Positions 9,443 to 17,738 of a stretch of 64,000 nt of DNA are shown in pieces. The translations under genes and the position numbers were made by a program. Source of the stretch: Sphingomonas montana (GTDB lineage: Bacteria; Pseudomonadota; Alphaproteobacteria; Sphingomonadales; Sphingomonadaceae); the NCBI RefSeq assembly GCF_001956315.1, contig NZ_KV887142.1, positions 74,289 to 138,288 on the forward strand. The letters run 5' to 3'. Each line of letters begins with the position of its first letter. Within the stretch, counting starts at the first letter, position 1. Below the pieces are notes generated by a model. That model searched no databases. It saw only the letters and a program-made list of their open reading frames with translations, and was not told the DNA's origin.

Positions 9443-10728
9443 TGAACGCGCCCTTCCAGATCCGCAGCAGCGCGCTGAAGGAACCGTTCGCGGCCTATGT
9501 CTGCGACAGCGCGACCGCCGATGTCCTCGCCCCGGTCGTGACCGAACTCGGCTGGCCGGCGGGCAAGATCCATCTCGGCGGGCTGCGCGCCGCGGTGCAG
9601 TCGCTGTCCGTCGCGGCCAGCCCCAATATCCTGTTCGTCGACATGTCCGAAAGCGGCGATCCGCTGAACGACATCAACGGCCTGGCAGAGGTGTGCGAGC
9701 CGGGCACGATCGTGATCGCGGCCGGCATGGTCAACGACGTGCGGCTGTACCGTGATCTCGTCGCGTCGGGCATCCACGACTATCTCGTGAAACCCTTTTC
9801 GGTCGATCAGGTCCGCGATACGTTCGGCCATGCGCAGATGGTGCTGTCCGGGCCGCGCATCGCCGAACCGTCGGTGGACCGCCCGCATCTGATGTGTGCC
9901 GTCGTCGGCGTGCGCGGCGGCGTGGGCGCATCGACGCTGGCCACCTCCTGCGCCTGGCTGTTCGGCGAGAAGCATGGCCGCACCACCGCGCTGCTCGATC
10001 TGGATGTGCATTTCGGCACCGGCGCGCTGGCGCTCGATCTGGAACCCGGGCGCGGGCTGACCGACGCGATCGAAAATCCCGGCCGGATCGACGGGCTTTT
10101 CCTCGAACGCGCCATGGTGAAGGCCAATCAGCGGTTGTCCGTGCTGTCGGCGGAGGCGCCGATCACCGCGCCGCTCGCCAACGACGGCGCCGCCTTCTTC
10201 CAGTTGCAGAACGAGATGAAGGGTGCTTTCGAATGCACCGTCATCGATCTGCCGCGCCACCTGCTCGTCCAGCATCCGCTGCTGATGCAGGATGCGCATG
10301 TCACGCTGGTCGTGGCGGATCTGACGCTGGCCTCCACCCGCGATACGATCCGCATCCTGTCTTGGCTGAAGACGACCGCGCCGCAATCACGCATTGTGGT
10401 GGTCGCCAACCGCGTGCCCCCCACCGGCCAGAGCGAGGTGAGCCGCAAGGATTTCGAATCCTCGATCGAACGCAAGGTCGATGTACTGCTGCCGTTCGAT
10501 CCGAAACTGGCGGCGCAGGCCGCCAAGCTGGGCAAGCCGCTGGCCGAAGTCGCCAAGGGCACGAAACTCGGCCAGCAATTGCTCGACATGGCCGCCATGC
10601 TGACCACGTCGTCCGACATGCCGCTCGCCGTCCTGACCGGCGGAGCGGGGGGGCGTTCGCTGATGGGCAAGTTCGGCGACCTGAAGGCCATGCTGCCGGC
10701 GCGCAAGCCGAAGGAAGCGAAGGCCTGA
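9442..10728 (+). CDS. cpaE: Pilus assembly ATPase-like protein CpaE/TadZ
   Basis: CpaE (TadZ) is a MinD/ParA-like protein that localises the Tad machine at the pole. The 428-residue product has an N-terminal receiver-like domain (about 1-135, ending YLVKPFSVDQVRD) and a MinD-like ATPase domain beginning with the deviant Walker motif VRGGVGASTLATS near residue 155. The start is the ATG that shares its A with the cpaD stop; a GTG three bases earlier is possible but lies too close to the GGAGGG ribosome binding site. In standard tad loci the next gene is the ATPase cpaF. Here tadB follows instead. Confidence 0.93.
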   Translation: MNAPFQIRSSALKEPFAAYVCDSATADVLAPVVTELGWPAGKIHLGGLRAAVQSLSVAASPNILFVDMSESGDPLNDINGLAEVCEPGTIVIAAGMVNDVRLYRDLVASGIHDYLVKPFSVDQVRDTFGHAQMVLSGPRIAEPSVDRPHLMCAVVGVRGGVGASTLATSCAWLFGEKHGRTTALLDLDVHFGTGALALDLEPGRGLTDAIENPGRIDGLFLERAMVKANQRLSVLSAEAPITAPLANDGAAFFQLQNEMKGAFECTVIDLPRHLLVQHPLLMQDAHVTLVVADLTLASTRDTIRILSWLKTTAPQSRIVVVANRVPPTGQSEVSRKDFESSIERKVDVLLPFDPKLAAQAAKLGKPLAEVAKGTKLGQQLLDMAAMLTTSSDMPLAVLTGGAGGRSLMGKFGDLKAMLPARKPKEAKA

Positions 10729-10781
10729 TGGCGATCGCCGGCCGCCTGCCCTCCCGTCCATCCAGCGGATGCCGTCGATGA
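10728..10781 (+). other. 17-codon ORF where cpaF is expected
   Basis: The cpaE stop forms TGATG with an ATG that opens a 17-codon reading frame (MAIAGRLPSRPSSGCRR), which overlaps the start of tadB. It is too short to be the CpaF/TadA ATPase that normally lies between cpaE and tadB. It may be a translational-coupling leader, or the scar of a deletion that removed cpaF. No CpaF motif (Walker A of the VirB11 type) is visible anywhere in the window. Coding potential is doubtful. Confidence 0.3.
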
Positions 10782-11746
10782 CGATGATGCCCATCCTGAT
10801 CCTGGTCGCGGCGATGCTCTCGGCCGGCGTCATGCTGGTCGCGGCCTTCGCCGGGCCGTCCGCGGCGAAGGCGCAGAACCGGCGGATCGATGCGGTCAAG
10901 CTGCGCCACGGCACCACCAATGTCGTCGAAGCGCAGATGCGCCGCGTCCTGCAACAGCGCGAAACGCGGCTCGACAGCTATTTCACCCGCCTGCTGCCCA
11001 ACCCCGAAACGATCGCGCGCAAGCTGGAGGCGACGGGCAAGGACTGGACGATCGGCAAATATGCGCTGGTGTCCATCGGGATCGGGTTCGGCGTGATGAT
11101 CCTGCTGCTCGTCAAGGGCGCGCCGGTCCTGCTGGCCCTGTTCGTCGGGTTGTTCATGGGCATCGGGCTGCCGTACAAGTTCGTCGGCCTGGTTACCGCG
11201 CGGCGGATCGCGGCGTTCACCGCCAAATTCCCCGACGCGATCGAACTGCTGGTCCGCGGGCTGCGCTCGGGCCTGCCGATCTCCGAGACACTGGGAGTCG
11301 TCGGGTCCGAAGTGCCCGGCCCGGTCGGGGTGGAGTTTCGCGGCGTCGCCGACAAGATGAAGATCGGCCGCACCATGGAGGCCGCGTTGCAGGAAACCGC
11401 GGACCGGCTGGAGACCCCGGAATTCCAGTTCTTCGTCATCACCCTGTCGATCCAGCGCGAAACAGGCGGCAACCTGGCCGAAACGCTCGGCAATCTGGCG
11501 GACGTGCTGCGCAAGCGTGGCCAGATGAAGCTCAAGGTCAGGGCGATGGCGTCGGAATCGCGCGCCTCGGCCTACATCCTCGGTGCGCTGCCGTTCATCG
11601 TGTTCGTCATGATCTACATGGTGAACTCGGAATATATGCTCAAATTCTTCTCTGATCCGCGGCTGATGATCGCGGGCGGCGGCGGCATCGTCTGGATGTC
11701 GATCGGTGCCTACATCATGGCCCAGATGATCAGCTTCGAAATCTGA
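10769..11746 (+). CDS. tadB: Tad inner-membrane platform protein TadB/CpaG
   Basis: A type II secretion F-domain protein forming the inner-membrane platform of the Flp pilus with TadC. The 325-residue product has an N-terminal membrane helix (about 5-25), a cytoplasmic linker, two central helices, the conserved GspF segment FPDAIELLVRGLRSGLPISE followed by FFVITLSIQRETGGNLAETL, and C-terminal hydrophobic helices. Several Met codons at the start (MPSMTMMP) leave the exact start open between 10769 and 10787. It starts about 40 bases after cpaE, with no cpaF between. Confidence 0.93.
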   Translation: MPSMTMMPILILVAAMLSAGVMLVAAFAGPSAAKAQNRRIDAVKLRHGTTNVVEAQMRRVLQQRETRLDSYFTRLLPNPETIARKLEATGKDWTIGKYALVSIGIGFGVMILLLVKGAPVLLALFVGLFMGIGLPYKFVGLVTARRIAAFTAKFPDAIELLVRGLRSGLPISETLGVVGSEVPGPVGVEFRGVADKMKIGRTMEAALQETADRLETPEFQFFVITLSIQRETGGNLAETLGNLADVLRKRGQMKLKVRAMASESRASAYILGALPFIVFVMIYMVNSEYMLKFFSDPRLMIAGGGGIVWMSIGAYIMAQMISFEI

Positions 11747-11762
11747 CCGGGGACAGACGATC

Positions 11763-12752
11763 ATGGAATCCACCGGTCCCACCCTGCTGGGCATCGACGT
11801 CCTCTGGGTCGCGACGATCCTGGCCTTCTTCGCGACCCTGTGTCTCGTCTTCGCGATCTACACCGCGCTCAGCGTGCGCGATCCGATGGCGAAACGGGTG
11901 AAGGCGCTCAACGAACGGCGCGAACAGCTGAAGGCCGGTATCACCGCGTCCACCTCCCGCCGCCGAACGAAGCTGAACACCACCAGCCAGGCGACCGACC
12001 GGATGCGCACGCTGCTCGGGTCGCTCAAGGTGTTGCAGGATTCGCAGCTGAAGGCCGCCCAGCACAAACTGATCCAGGCCGGCATCCGTTCGAAGGACGC
12101 CGCGATCGCGGTGATCTTCGGGCGGCTCGTTCTGCCGATCATACTCGGCGGCGGCATGGCCTTCTACATCTACGGGATGGATGCGTTTCCGGACTGGAGC
12201 CCGCTGAAGCAGTTCGGGCTGGCCGCCGGCACACTCATCTTCAGCTACAAGCTGCCCGACATCATCGTGCAGAACAAGATTTCGAAGCGTTCGAAGGAAA
12301 TCCAGAAAGGGCTGCCCGACGCGCTCGACCTGCTCGTCATCTGCGCGGAAGCCGGGCTGACCGTGGACGCCGCCTTCACGCGCGTGGCTAGGGAACTGGG
12401 CAAGGCCTATCCCGAACTCGGCGACGAATTCGGGCTGACGGCGATCGAACTCGGCTTCCTGACCGATCGCCGTTCCGCATTCGAAAACCTGGCGCAACGG
12501 GTCGCGCTCGATGCCGTGCGCGGCGTGGTCACCACCATGATCCAGACCGAAAAATACGGCACGCCACTCGCCTCCGCGCTGCGCGTGCTGTCCGCCGAAT
12601 TCCGCAACGAACGCATGATGCGGGCGGAAGAAAAGGCGGCGCGCCTGCCCGCGATCATGACCGTCCCGCTGATCCTTTTCATCCTCCCGGTTCTGTTCAT
12701 CGTCATCCTCGGCCCGGCGGCCTGCTCCATCTCGGACAGCATCATCAGTTGA
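11763..12752 (+). CDS. tadC: Tad inner-membrane platform protein TadC/CpaH
   Basis: The second F-domain platform protein, partner of TadB. The 329-residue product has an N-terminal helix (WVATILAFFATLCLVFAIY), two central helices, the GspF-type segment LPDALDLLVICAEAGLTVDA with VVTTMIQTEKYGTPLASALR, and a C-terminal helix. Sixteen bases separate it from tadB and both should be cotranscribed. The usual tadD (TPR lipoprotein) and tadE/F/G genes do not follow. Confidence 0.93.
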   Translation: MESTGPTLLGIDVLWVATILAFFATLCLVFAIYTALSVRDPMAKRVKALNERREQLKAGITASTSRRRTKLNTTSQATDRMRTLLGSLKVLQDSQLKAAQHKLIQAGIRSKDAAIAVIFGRLVLPIILGGGMAFYIYGMDAFPDWSPLKQFGLAAGTLIFSYKLPDIIVQNKISKRSKEIQKGLPDALDLLVICAEAGLTVDAAFTRVARELGKAYPELGDEFGLTAIELGFLTDRRSAFENLAQRVALDAVRGVVTTMIQTEKYGTPLASALRVLSAEFRNERMMRAEEKAARLPAIMTVPLILFILPVLFIVILGPAACSISDSIIS

Positions 12753-12839
12753 ATTTGTCCCCGACCGTCGGGTCATAACCGCTGCGGAACGACTTCCCGC
12801 GTCCCGCCGTTGAGGATGGCAGATATAGGGAGGTTCGCG

Positions 12840-13340
12840 ATGCCGGGATTCGATACCAATCAGTGGGCGGTGCTCTTGCTCGTCCTCGTGCTCGGCTGGT
12901 TGCTCGGCCTCATGTCGCGGTCGGGCGCGTCCAAATGGCGGCGCGCCTATCGGGCCGAACAGGCGGATCATGCCGCGCTCCGGGCGGAACATGACACGCG
13001 CCTTGCGGCCGCGAACGCACGCATCGCCGAACTGGAACGCGCCGCCCCGGTCGCCGGCGGTCTCGGTGCCGGCATCGGCGGCGGGCTTGGCAACGGCCGC
13101 ACCGGCCAGTGCGACGACCTGTCGCTGATCCGCGGCGTCGGGCTGAGCGGTGCCGCCCGGCTCAACGACCATGGCGTCCACGACTACCGCGACATCAGCC
13201 GGATGAGCGCCGCCGACGAAGCCGCACTGGAAAGCCGGATGGGCGTCCAGCCCGGTCACATCGCCCGCGAACGCTGGCGCGAACAGGCCGACATGCTCGC
13301 CGCCGGCCGCCATGACGACCACCGCCACCTGTTCTCTTGA
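12840..13340 (+). CDS. Membrane-anchored helix-hairpin-helix-like protein
   Basis: A 166-residue protein with one N-terminal helix (about 8-25, WAVLLLVLVLGWLLGLM), an Ala/Arg/Glu-rich coiled-coil stretch (35-70), a glycine-rich linker (74-88) and a C-terminal domain starting DDLSLIRGVG near residue 93. That last domain resembles the small HhH-like repeat seen at the end of many alphaproteobacterial proteins (pattern D-D-L-x-x-I-x-G-[VI]-G, then R-x-x-W-x-x-Q-A). A strong AGGGAGG ribosome binding site lies 6 bases before the ATG, which decides the start. It sits 87 bases after tadC and may be the last gene of the locus. Function unknown. Confidence 0.75.
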   Translation: MPGFDTNQWAVLLLVLVLGWLLGLMSRSGASKWRRAYRAEQADHAALRAEHDTRLAAANARIAELERAAPVAGGLGAGIGGGLGNGRTGQCDDLSLIRGVGLSGAARLNDHGVHDYRDISRMSAADEAALESRMGVQPGHIARERWREQADMLAAGRHDDHRHLFS

Positions 13341-13349
13341 CCTGAAAGC

Positions 13350-13463
13350 CCTCCCCCCACCGGAGGAGGATTGGGTGGGGAGCTTGGTCTGGGGAACCTT
13401 ACCCAACCAGCGCTTTACCCAGAAAAGCCTACCCCAGCCCTCCCTCCCGATGGGGGGAGGAAG
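13350..13463. repeat. Facing palindromic repeat between convergent genes
   Basis: CCCTCCCCCCACCGGAGGAGG near 13350 and CCCTCCCTCCCGATGGGGGG near 13438 are related C-rich/G-rich elements that can pair internally and partly with each other. They sit between the convergent HhH-protein gene and ppdK and could serve as a two-way terminator. Confidence 0.5.
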
Positions 13464-13470
13464 CAGGAGT

Positions 13471-16158
13471 TCACCGCGCCCGCAATGCCGCCTGCGCCGC
13501 CGCCAACCTCGCGATCGGCACCCGGTATGGCGATGCCGAGACATAATCCAGCCCGGTCTTCTCGCAGAATGCGATGCTCGCCGGATCGCCGCCATGCTCG
13601 CCGCAGATACCCAGCTTGATGTCCGGTCGCGCCGCACGCCCGCGCTCCGCCGCCAGTGCGATCAGCTCGCCGACACCCTCCACGTCCAGGCTGACGAACG
13701 GGTCCTTCGCGTAGATCCCCTGATCGACATAGACTGACAGGAACCGGCTGGCATCGTCGCGGCTGACACCCAGCGTCATCTGCGTCAGGTCGTTCGTGCC
13801 GAAGCTGAAAAACTCTCCGAACTCCGCGATCTCGCCTGCCTTGATCGCGGCGCGCGGCACCTCGATCATCGTGCCGACCAGATATTCGATCGTCCGGCCC
13901 TTGTCGGCGAACACCGCCGCCGCCGCCTTGTCGATCACCGCCTTCATCAGCTCCAGCTCGCGCGCGGTGCCGACCAGCGGCACCATCACCTCGGGGATCG
14001 GCGCAGCACCCGTCCGCTCCGCCACATCGACCGCCGCCTCGAAGATCGCGCGGGCCTGCATCTCGTAGATTTCGGGATAGGTCACGCCCAGCCGGCACCC
14101 GCGATGGCCCAGCATCGGGTTGAACTCGTGCAGTTCCGCCGCACGCCGCTTCAGCGCCTCCAGCCCCAGCCCGGTCGCGCGCGCGACCTCGACGAACTCC
14201 TCCTCCGCATGCGGCAGGAATTCGTGCAGCGGGGGATCGAGCAAACGGATGGTCACCGGCAGCCCCGCCATAATCTCGAAGATCTCGGCGAAATCGGACC
14301 GCTGCTCGGGTAGCAGCAGCGCCAGCGCTTTCCGCCGCCCCGCCTCATTCTCCGCCAGGATCATCTGCCGCACCGCGGTAATCCGCGCGGCGTCGAAGAA
14401 CATATGCTCCGTCCGGCACAGCCCGATGCCCTCCGCGCCGAACTCGCGCGCGGTGCGGCAGTCGTTCGGCGTCTCGGCATTGGTCCGCACCTTCAGCCGG
14501 CGGACCTTGTCGGCCCACACCATCAGCGCCGCGAAATCACCCGACAGCTCGGGCTGCACCGTTGGCACCTCGCCCAGCATCACCTCGCCGGTCGAACCGT
14601 CGATGGTCAGCACGTCGCCCTCGCGCACCTCGCGCCCGTCGACCTTCATCACCTTCGCCTTGGCATCGATGCTCAGCGTGCCCACGCCGGACACGCAGGG
14701 CCGCCCCATGCCCCGCGCCACCACCGCCGCGTGGCTCGTCATCCCGCCCCGCGCGGTCAGGATGCCCTTCGCCGCGTGCATCCCGTGAATATCCTCGGGG
14801 CTCGTCTCCACCCGCACCAGAATCACCGACACGCCCTGTTCGGACCGCTTTTCCGCCGTGTCGGCATCGAACACGACCGTGCCGGAGGCCGCACCCGGCG
14901 ATGCGGGCAGCCCCTTGGCGATCACGTCGCGCGGTGCCTTGGGGTCCAGCGTCGGATGCAGCAACTGGTCGAGCGCCGCCGGATCGACACGGTCGACCGC
15001 CTCCTCCTCCGAAATCAGCCCCTCGGCCGCCATGTCTACCGCGATCTTCAGCGCCGCCTTCGCGGTCCGCTTGCCCGCGCGGGTCTGCAACATCCACAGA
15101 TGCCCGCGTTCCACGGTGAATTCGATATCCTGCATGTCGCGGTAATGCGTCTCCAGCAGGTCGAACACCTTGGCCAGCTCGCCATACACCTCCGGCATGG
15201 CCTCTTCCATCGACGCCGCGCGCGCGCCGGCCGCCTCACGCGCCGCCAGCGTCAGATATTGCGGCGTGCGGATGCCGGCGACGACGTCCTCGCCCTGCGC
15301 GTTGATCAGGAACTCGCCATAATAGGCCCGATCGCCCTTCGACGGATCGCGCGTGAACGCCACGCCGGTCGCCGACGTATCGCCCATATTGCCGAACACC
15401 ATCGCCTGCACGTTGACCGCGGTGCCCCAGGCGGCCGGAATATCGTTCAGCCGGCGATAGACCTTGGCGCGCTCGGACTGCCACGATCCGAACACCGCGC
15501 CGACCGCACCCCACAACTGTTCATGCACATCCTGCGGGAACGGCTTCTTCCACTGGTCCAGCACGATCGCCTTGTATTCGGTGACCAGCGCCTGCCAGTC
15601 CTCCGCGCTCAACTGCGTATCGAGCGTATAGCCGCGGTCTTCCTTGGCGATTTCCAGCGCTTCCTCGAACGCGCCATGGTCCAGTTCCAGCACGACGTCC
15701 GAATACATCTGGATGAAGCGGCGGTAGCTGTCCCAGGCGAAACGCGGATCCTCCGACACCGCCGCCAGCCCGGCGACCGTCTCGTCGTTCAGGCCCAGGT
15801 TCAGCACGGTGTCCATCATCCCCGGCATCGACGCACGCGCGCCGGACCGGACAGACACCAGCAACGGGTCGGCCGCATCGCCGAACACCTTGCCGGTGAT
15901 CCCCTCAATATGCTTCAGCCCCGCGGCCACCTCGTCGCGCAACGACTGCGGAAACTGCTCGCCCTCGTCATAGTAACGCACGCACATCTCGGTCGAAATG
16001 GTGAACCCCGGCGGCACCGGCAGCCCGATCGACGCCATCTCCGCCAGGTTCGCGCCCTTGCCGCCCAGCAGATTCTTGTCGCCCTTGCCGCCATCGGAAA
16101 CTCCGCCGCCAAAGCGGTAGACATAACGCGGTACGGCGGCGGTGGGTGCGGAGGCCAT
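13471..16158 (-). CDS. ppdK: Pyruvate, phosphate dikinase
   Basis: PPDK interconverts pyruvate, ATP and phosphate with phosphoenolpyruvate, AMP and pyrophosphate, and in bacteria can serve gluconeogenesis or glycolysis. The 895-residue product has family length. It opens with the ATP-grasp region (KNLLGGKGANLAEM), has the swivelling phosphohistidine domain with GGMTSHAAVVARGMGRPCV near residues 460-475, and the C-terminal TIM-barrel PEP-binding domain with GLCRTEHMFF and FGTNDLTQMTLG. The start at 16158 follows a GAAGGA ribosome binding site; an ATG 12 codons upstream is less well placed. Confidence 0.97.
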   Translation of the reverse strand: MASAPTAAVPRYVYRFGGGVSDGGKGDKNLLGGKGANLAEMASIGLPVPPGFTISTEMCVRYYDEGEQFPQSLRDEVAAGLKHIEGITGKVFGDAADPLLVSVRSGARASMPGMMDTVLNLGLNDETVAGLAAVSEDPRFAWDSYRRFIQMYSDVVLELDHGAFEEALEIAKEDRGYTLDTQLSAEDWQALVTEYKAIVLDQWKKPFPQDVHEQLWGAVGAVFGSWQSERAKVYRRLNDIPAAWGTAVNVQAMVFGNMGDTSATGVAFTRDPSKGDRAYYGEFLINAQGEDVVAGIRTPQYLTLAAREAAGARAASMEEAMPEVYGELAKVFDLLETHYRDMQDIEFTVERGHLWMLQTRAGKRTAKAALKIAVDMAAEGLISEEEAVDRVDPAALDQLLHPTLDPKAPRDVIAKGLPASPGAASGTVVFDADTAEKRSEQGVSVILVRVETSPEDIHGMHAAKGILTARGGMTSHAAVVARGMGRPCVSGVGTLSIDAKAKVMKVDGREVREGDVLTIDGSTGEVMLGEVPTVQPELSGDFAALMVWADKVRRLKVRTNAETPNDCRTAREFGAEGIGLCRTEHMFFDAARITAVRQMILAENEAGRRKALALLLPEQRSDFAEIFEIMAGLPVTIRLLDPPLHEFLPHAEEEFVEVARATGLGLEALKRRAAELHEFNPMLGHRGCRLGVTYPEIYEMQARAIFEAAVDVAERTGAAPIPEVMVPLVGTARELELMKAVIDKAAAAVFADKGRTIEYLVGTMIEVPRAAIKAGEIAEFGEFFSFGTNDLTQMTLGVSRDDASRFLSVYVDQGIYAKDPFVSLDVEGVGELIALAAERGRAARPDIKLGICGEHGGDPASIAFCEKTGLDYVSASPYRVPIARLAAAQAALRAR

Positions 16159-16393
16159 GGGCATTCCTTCAAGCAATCGACTTACTGCGCGCACTTGGCG
16201 ACCCGGACCCGTCTAGGACAACCCTGACAACGCTGGACAAATTCCGGTCCGGGCTACGATCGGCCATGAGGAGGCAGGGGTTGGGCGGTCGAGGATCGAT
16301 CCAATCGCTTTCGAACAAGGCACCCGTTTGATCGCTTGAGAAGCCGGCGGTCGCAGCAGCAGGATGGGGGGTTGAGCCACCCCCCAAACCCAC

Positions 16394-16476
16394 CGTCATG
16401 CCGGACTTGATCCGGGATCCAGAATTCCAGGCGCTGCGTCTGCGTCCCTGGATCCCGGATCAAGTCCGGGATGACG
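16394..16476. repeat. 29-bp facing inverted repeat upstream of ppdK
   Basis: Arms at 16394-16422 and 16448-16476 are reverse complements with a single mismatch and a 25-base loop. Each arm is itself a copy of the palindrome CGTCATSCCGGACTTGATCC. They lie in the 369-base stretch between the ppdK start (16158) and the rhomboid gene stop (16528), where I see no gene. This is the clearest member of the main repeat class in the window. It could terminate the carA-to-rhomboid transcript. Confidence 0.85.
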
Positions 16477-16527
16477 ACTCATAAAGGAGAAATCCGGGCG
16501 ATGAGAAACGCTGGCCCGCCGGCCCGG

Positions 16528-17151
16528 TCAGGCCTTGCGCCAGTGCAACCGGAGCAGCGGCTTGGCCATCAGCAGCCCGAACAGAAACCCGCCGACATGG
16601 GCCGCGGTTGCGATCCGACCGCCCTGCACGGTCGCGAACCCCACCAGAATCTGCAACCCGATCCACGCGGCCGCCAGCCACAGGATCTGCAACGCCGCCC
16701 CCAACCGCCCTTCACGGAACCGCCCGCGGCGCTCCCCGTAAAGCAGCGCATAGGCGGCAAACAATGCCGAGACCGCGCCGCTTGCCCCGACCATCGCAAC
16801 CATGCCGGACGGATCCACCGCATATTGCGCCGCCGCCGCCGCATAGGCGCCACCGACATACAGCGTCACCACGCCGATCCAGCCGATCGACGGTTCGACA
16901 TAGCGCCCGCAAAAGCCGAGCATCAGCATGTTGAAAGCCAGATGCACGATACCGGCATGTACCAGCGTCGCACTCAGCGGCGTCAGCCACACCGGCACCG
17001 CCCCGTTCAGCGCGAGCCCACCGACCCGCGCCGGAATGAATCCTGCGACGACGCCGATCGTGTCGCTCCACGGCCCCAGAGAGGCCACGGCCCACGCAAG
17101 GCAGGTCGCGCCGACCAGGACGGCGGTGGCGCGGGCGGGCGGTAATCGCAT
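16528..17151 (-). CDS. Rhomboid-family intramembrane serine protease
   Basis: A 207-residue membrane protein with about six hydrophobic helices and the rhomboid catalytic signature. HAGIVHLAFNML (about 65-76) carries the conserved His/Asn pair, GASGAVSAL gives the catalytic serine near residue 124, and AAHVGGFLFG gives the catalytic histidine near residue 185. It should cleave membrane proteins within or next to the bilayer; its substrates are not known. It lies 28 bases downstream of greA and may be the last gene of the carA-rraB-carB-greA unit. Confidence 0.92.
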   Translation of the reverse strand: MRLPPARATAVLVGATCLAWAVASLGPWSDTIGVVAGFIPARVGGLALNGAVPVWLTPLSATLVHAGIVHLAFNMLMLGFCGRYVEPSIGWIGVVTLYVGGAYAAAAAQYAVDPSGMVAMVGASGAVSALFAAYALLYGERRGRFREGRLGAALQILWLAAAWIGLQILVGFATVQGGRIATAAHVGGFLFGLLMAKPLLRLHWRKA

Positions 17152-17179
17152 GCCGGTCAGCCCGCGCGGTCGAACGGGA

Positions 17180-17656
17180 TCAAATGAACTCGATCTTCGA
17201 CACGACGTAATAACGGTCGCCCGACGGCACCGTCACCTCGATCTCGTCATCAATCGTCCGGCCGATCAGCGCACGCCCCAGCGGCGAGTTGTAGGAGATC
17301 CGACCCAGCTTGGCGTCCGCCTCGGTCTGGCCGACCAGCTGATACTTCACCGGCTTCTCGTCCTCGTCGATCAGGTGGACGGTCGCGCCGAACACCACCT
17401 TGTCGCCGGACAGCGTCGTCGGGTCGATCACCTGCGCGCGGGACAGCTTGTCCTCGATATCGCCGATCATCGCCTCGATCTGGCCCTGCCGTTCCTTGGC
17501 GGCATGATATTCCGCATTTTCGGAAAGGTCGCCATGCGCGCGGGCTTCCTCGATCGAATCGATCACGCCCGGCCGCTCGGCTTTCAGGAGCGCGAGCTGG
17601 TCGCTGAGCATCTTCTGCCCTTCCGCCAGCATCGGCATCTTGTCGACCGTCGCCAT
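17180..17656 (-). CDS. greA: Transcription elongation factor GreA
   Basis: GreA enters the RNA polymerase secondary channel and stimulates cleavage of backtracked RNA. The 158-residue product has the N-terminal coiled coil with the acidic-tip motif [15 protein letters not shown] (about 41-55) and the C-terminal FKBP-like domain ending [18 protein letters not shown]. It lies 82 bases downstream of carB, an order common in sphingomonads. The ATG is unambiguous, since the first residues ([13 protein letters not shown]) match the family start. Confidence 0.97.
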   Translation of the reverse strand: MATVDKMPMLAEGQKMLSDQLALLKAERPGVIDSIEEARAHGDLSENAEYHAAKERQGQIEAMIGDIEDKLSRAQVIDPTTLSGDKVVFGATVHLIDEDEKPVKYQLVGQTEADAKLGRISYNSPLGRALIGRTIDDEIEVTVPSGDRYYVVSKIEFI

Positions 17657-17738
17657 GAACTAAACCCCTTCGTAACAAATCGTCCGGCGGGCGCCGTCCC
17701 CTTGGACGACACCCGCACCTGCCCGGATATGGTGGTGG

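Noticed and set aside
16394-16476. Clustered palindromes considered as a CRISPR array
   Set aside because: There are only two facing copies and no regular repeat-spacer pattern or cas gene.
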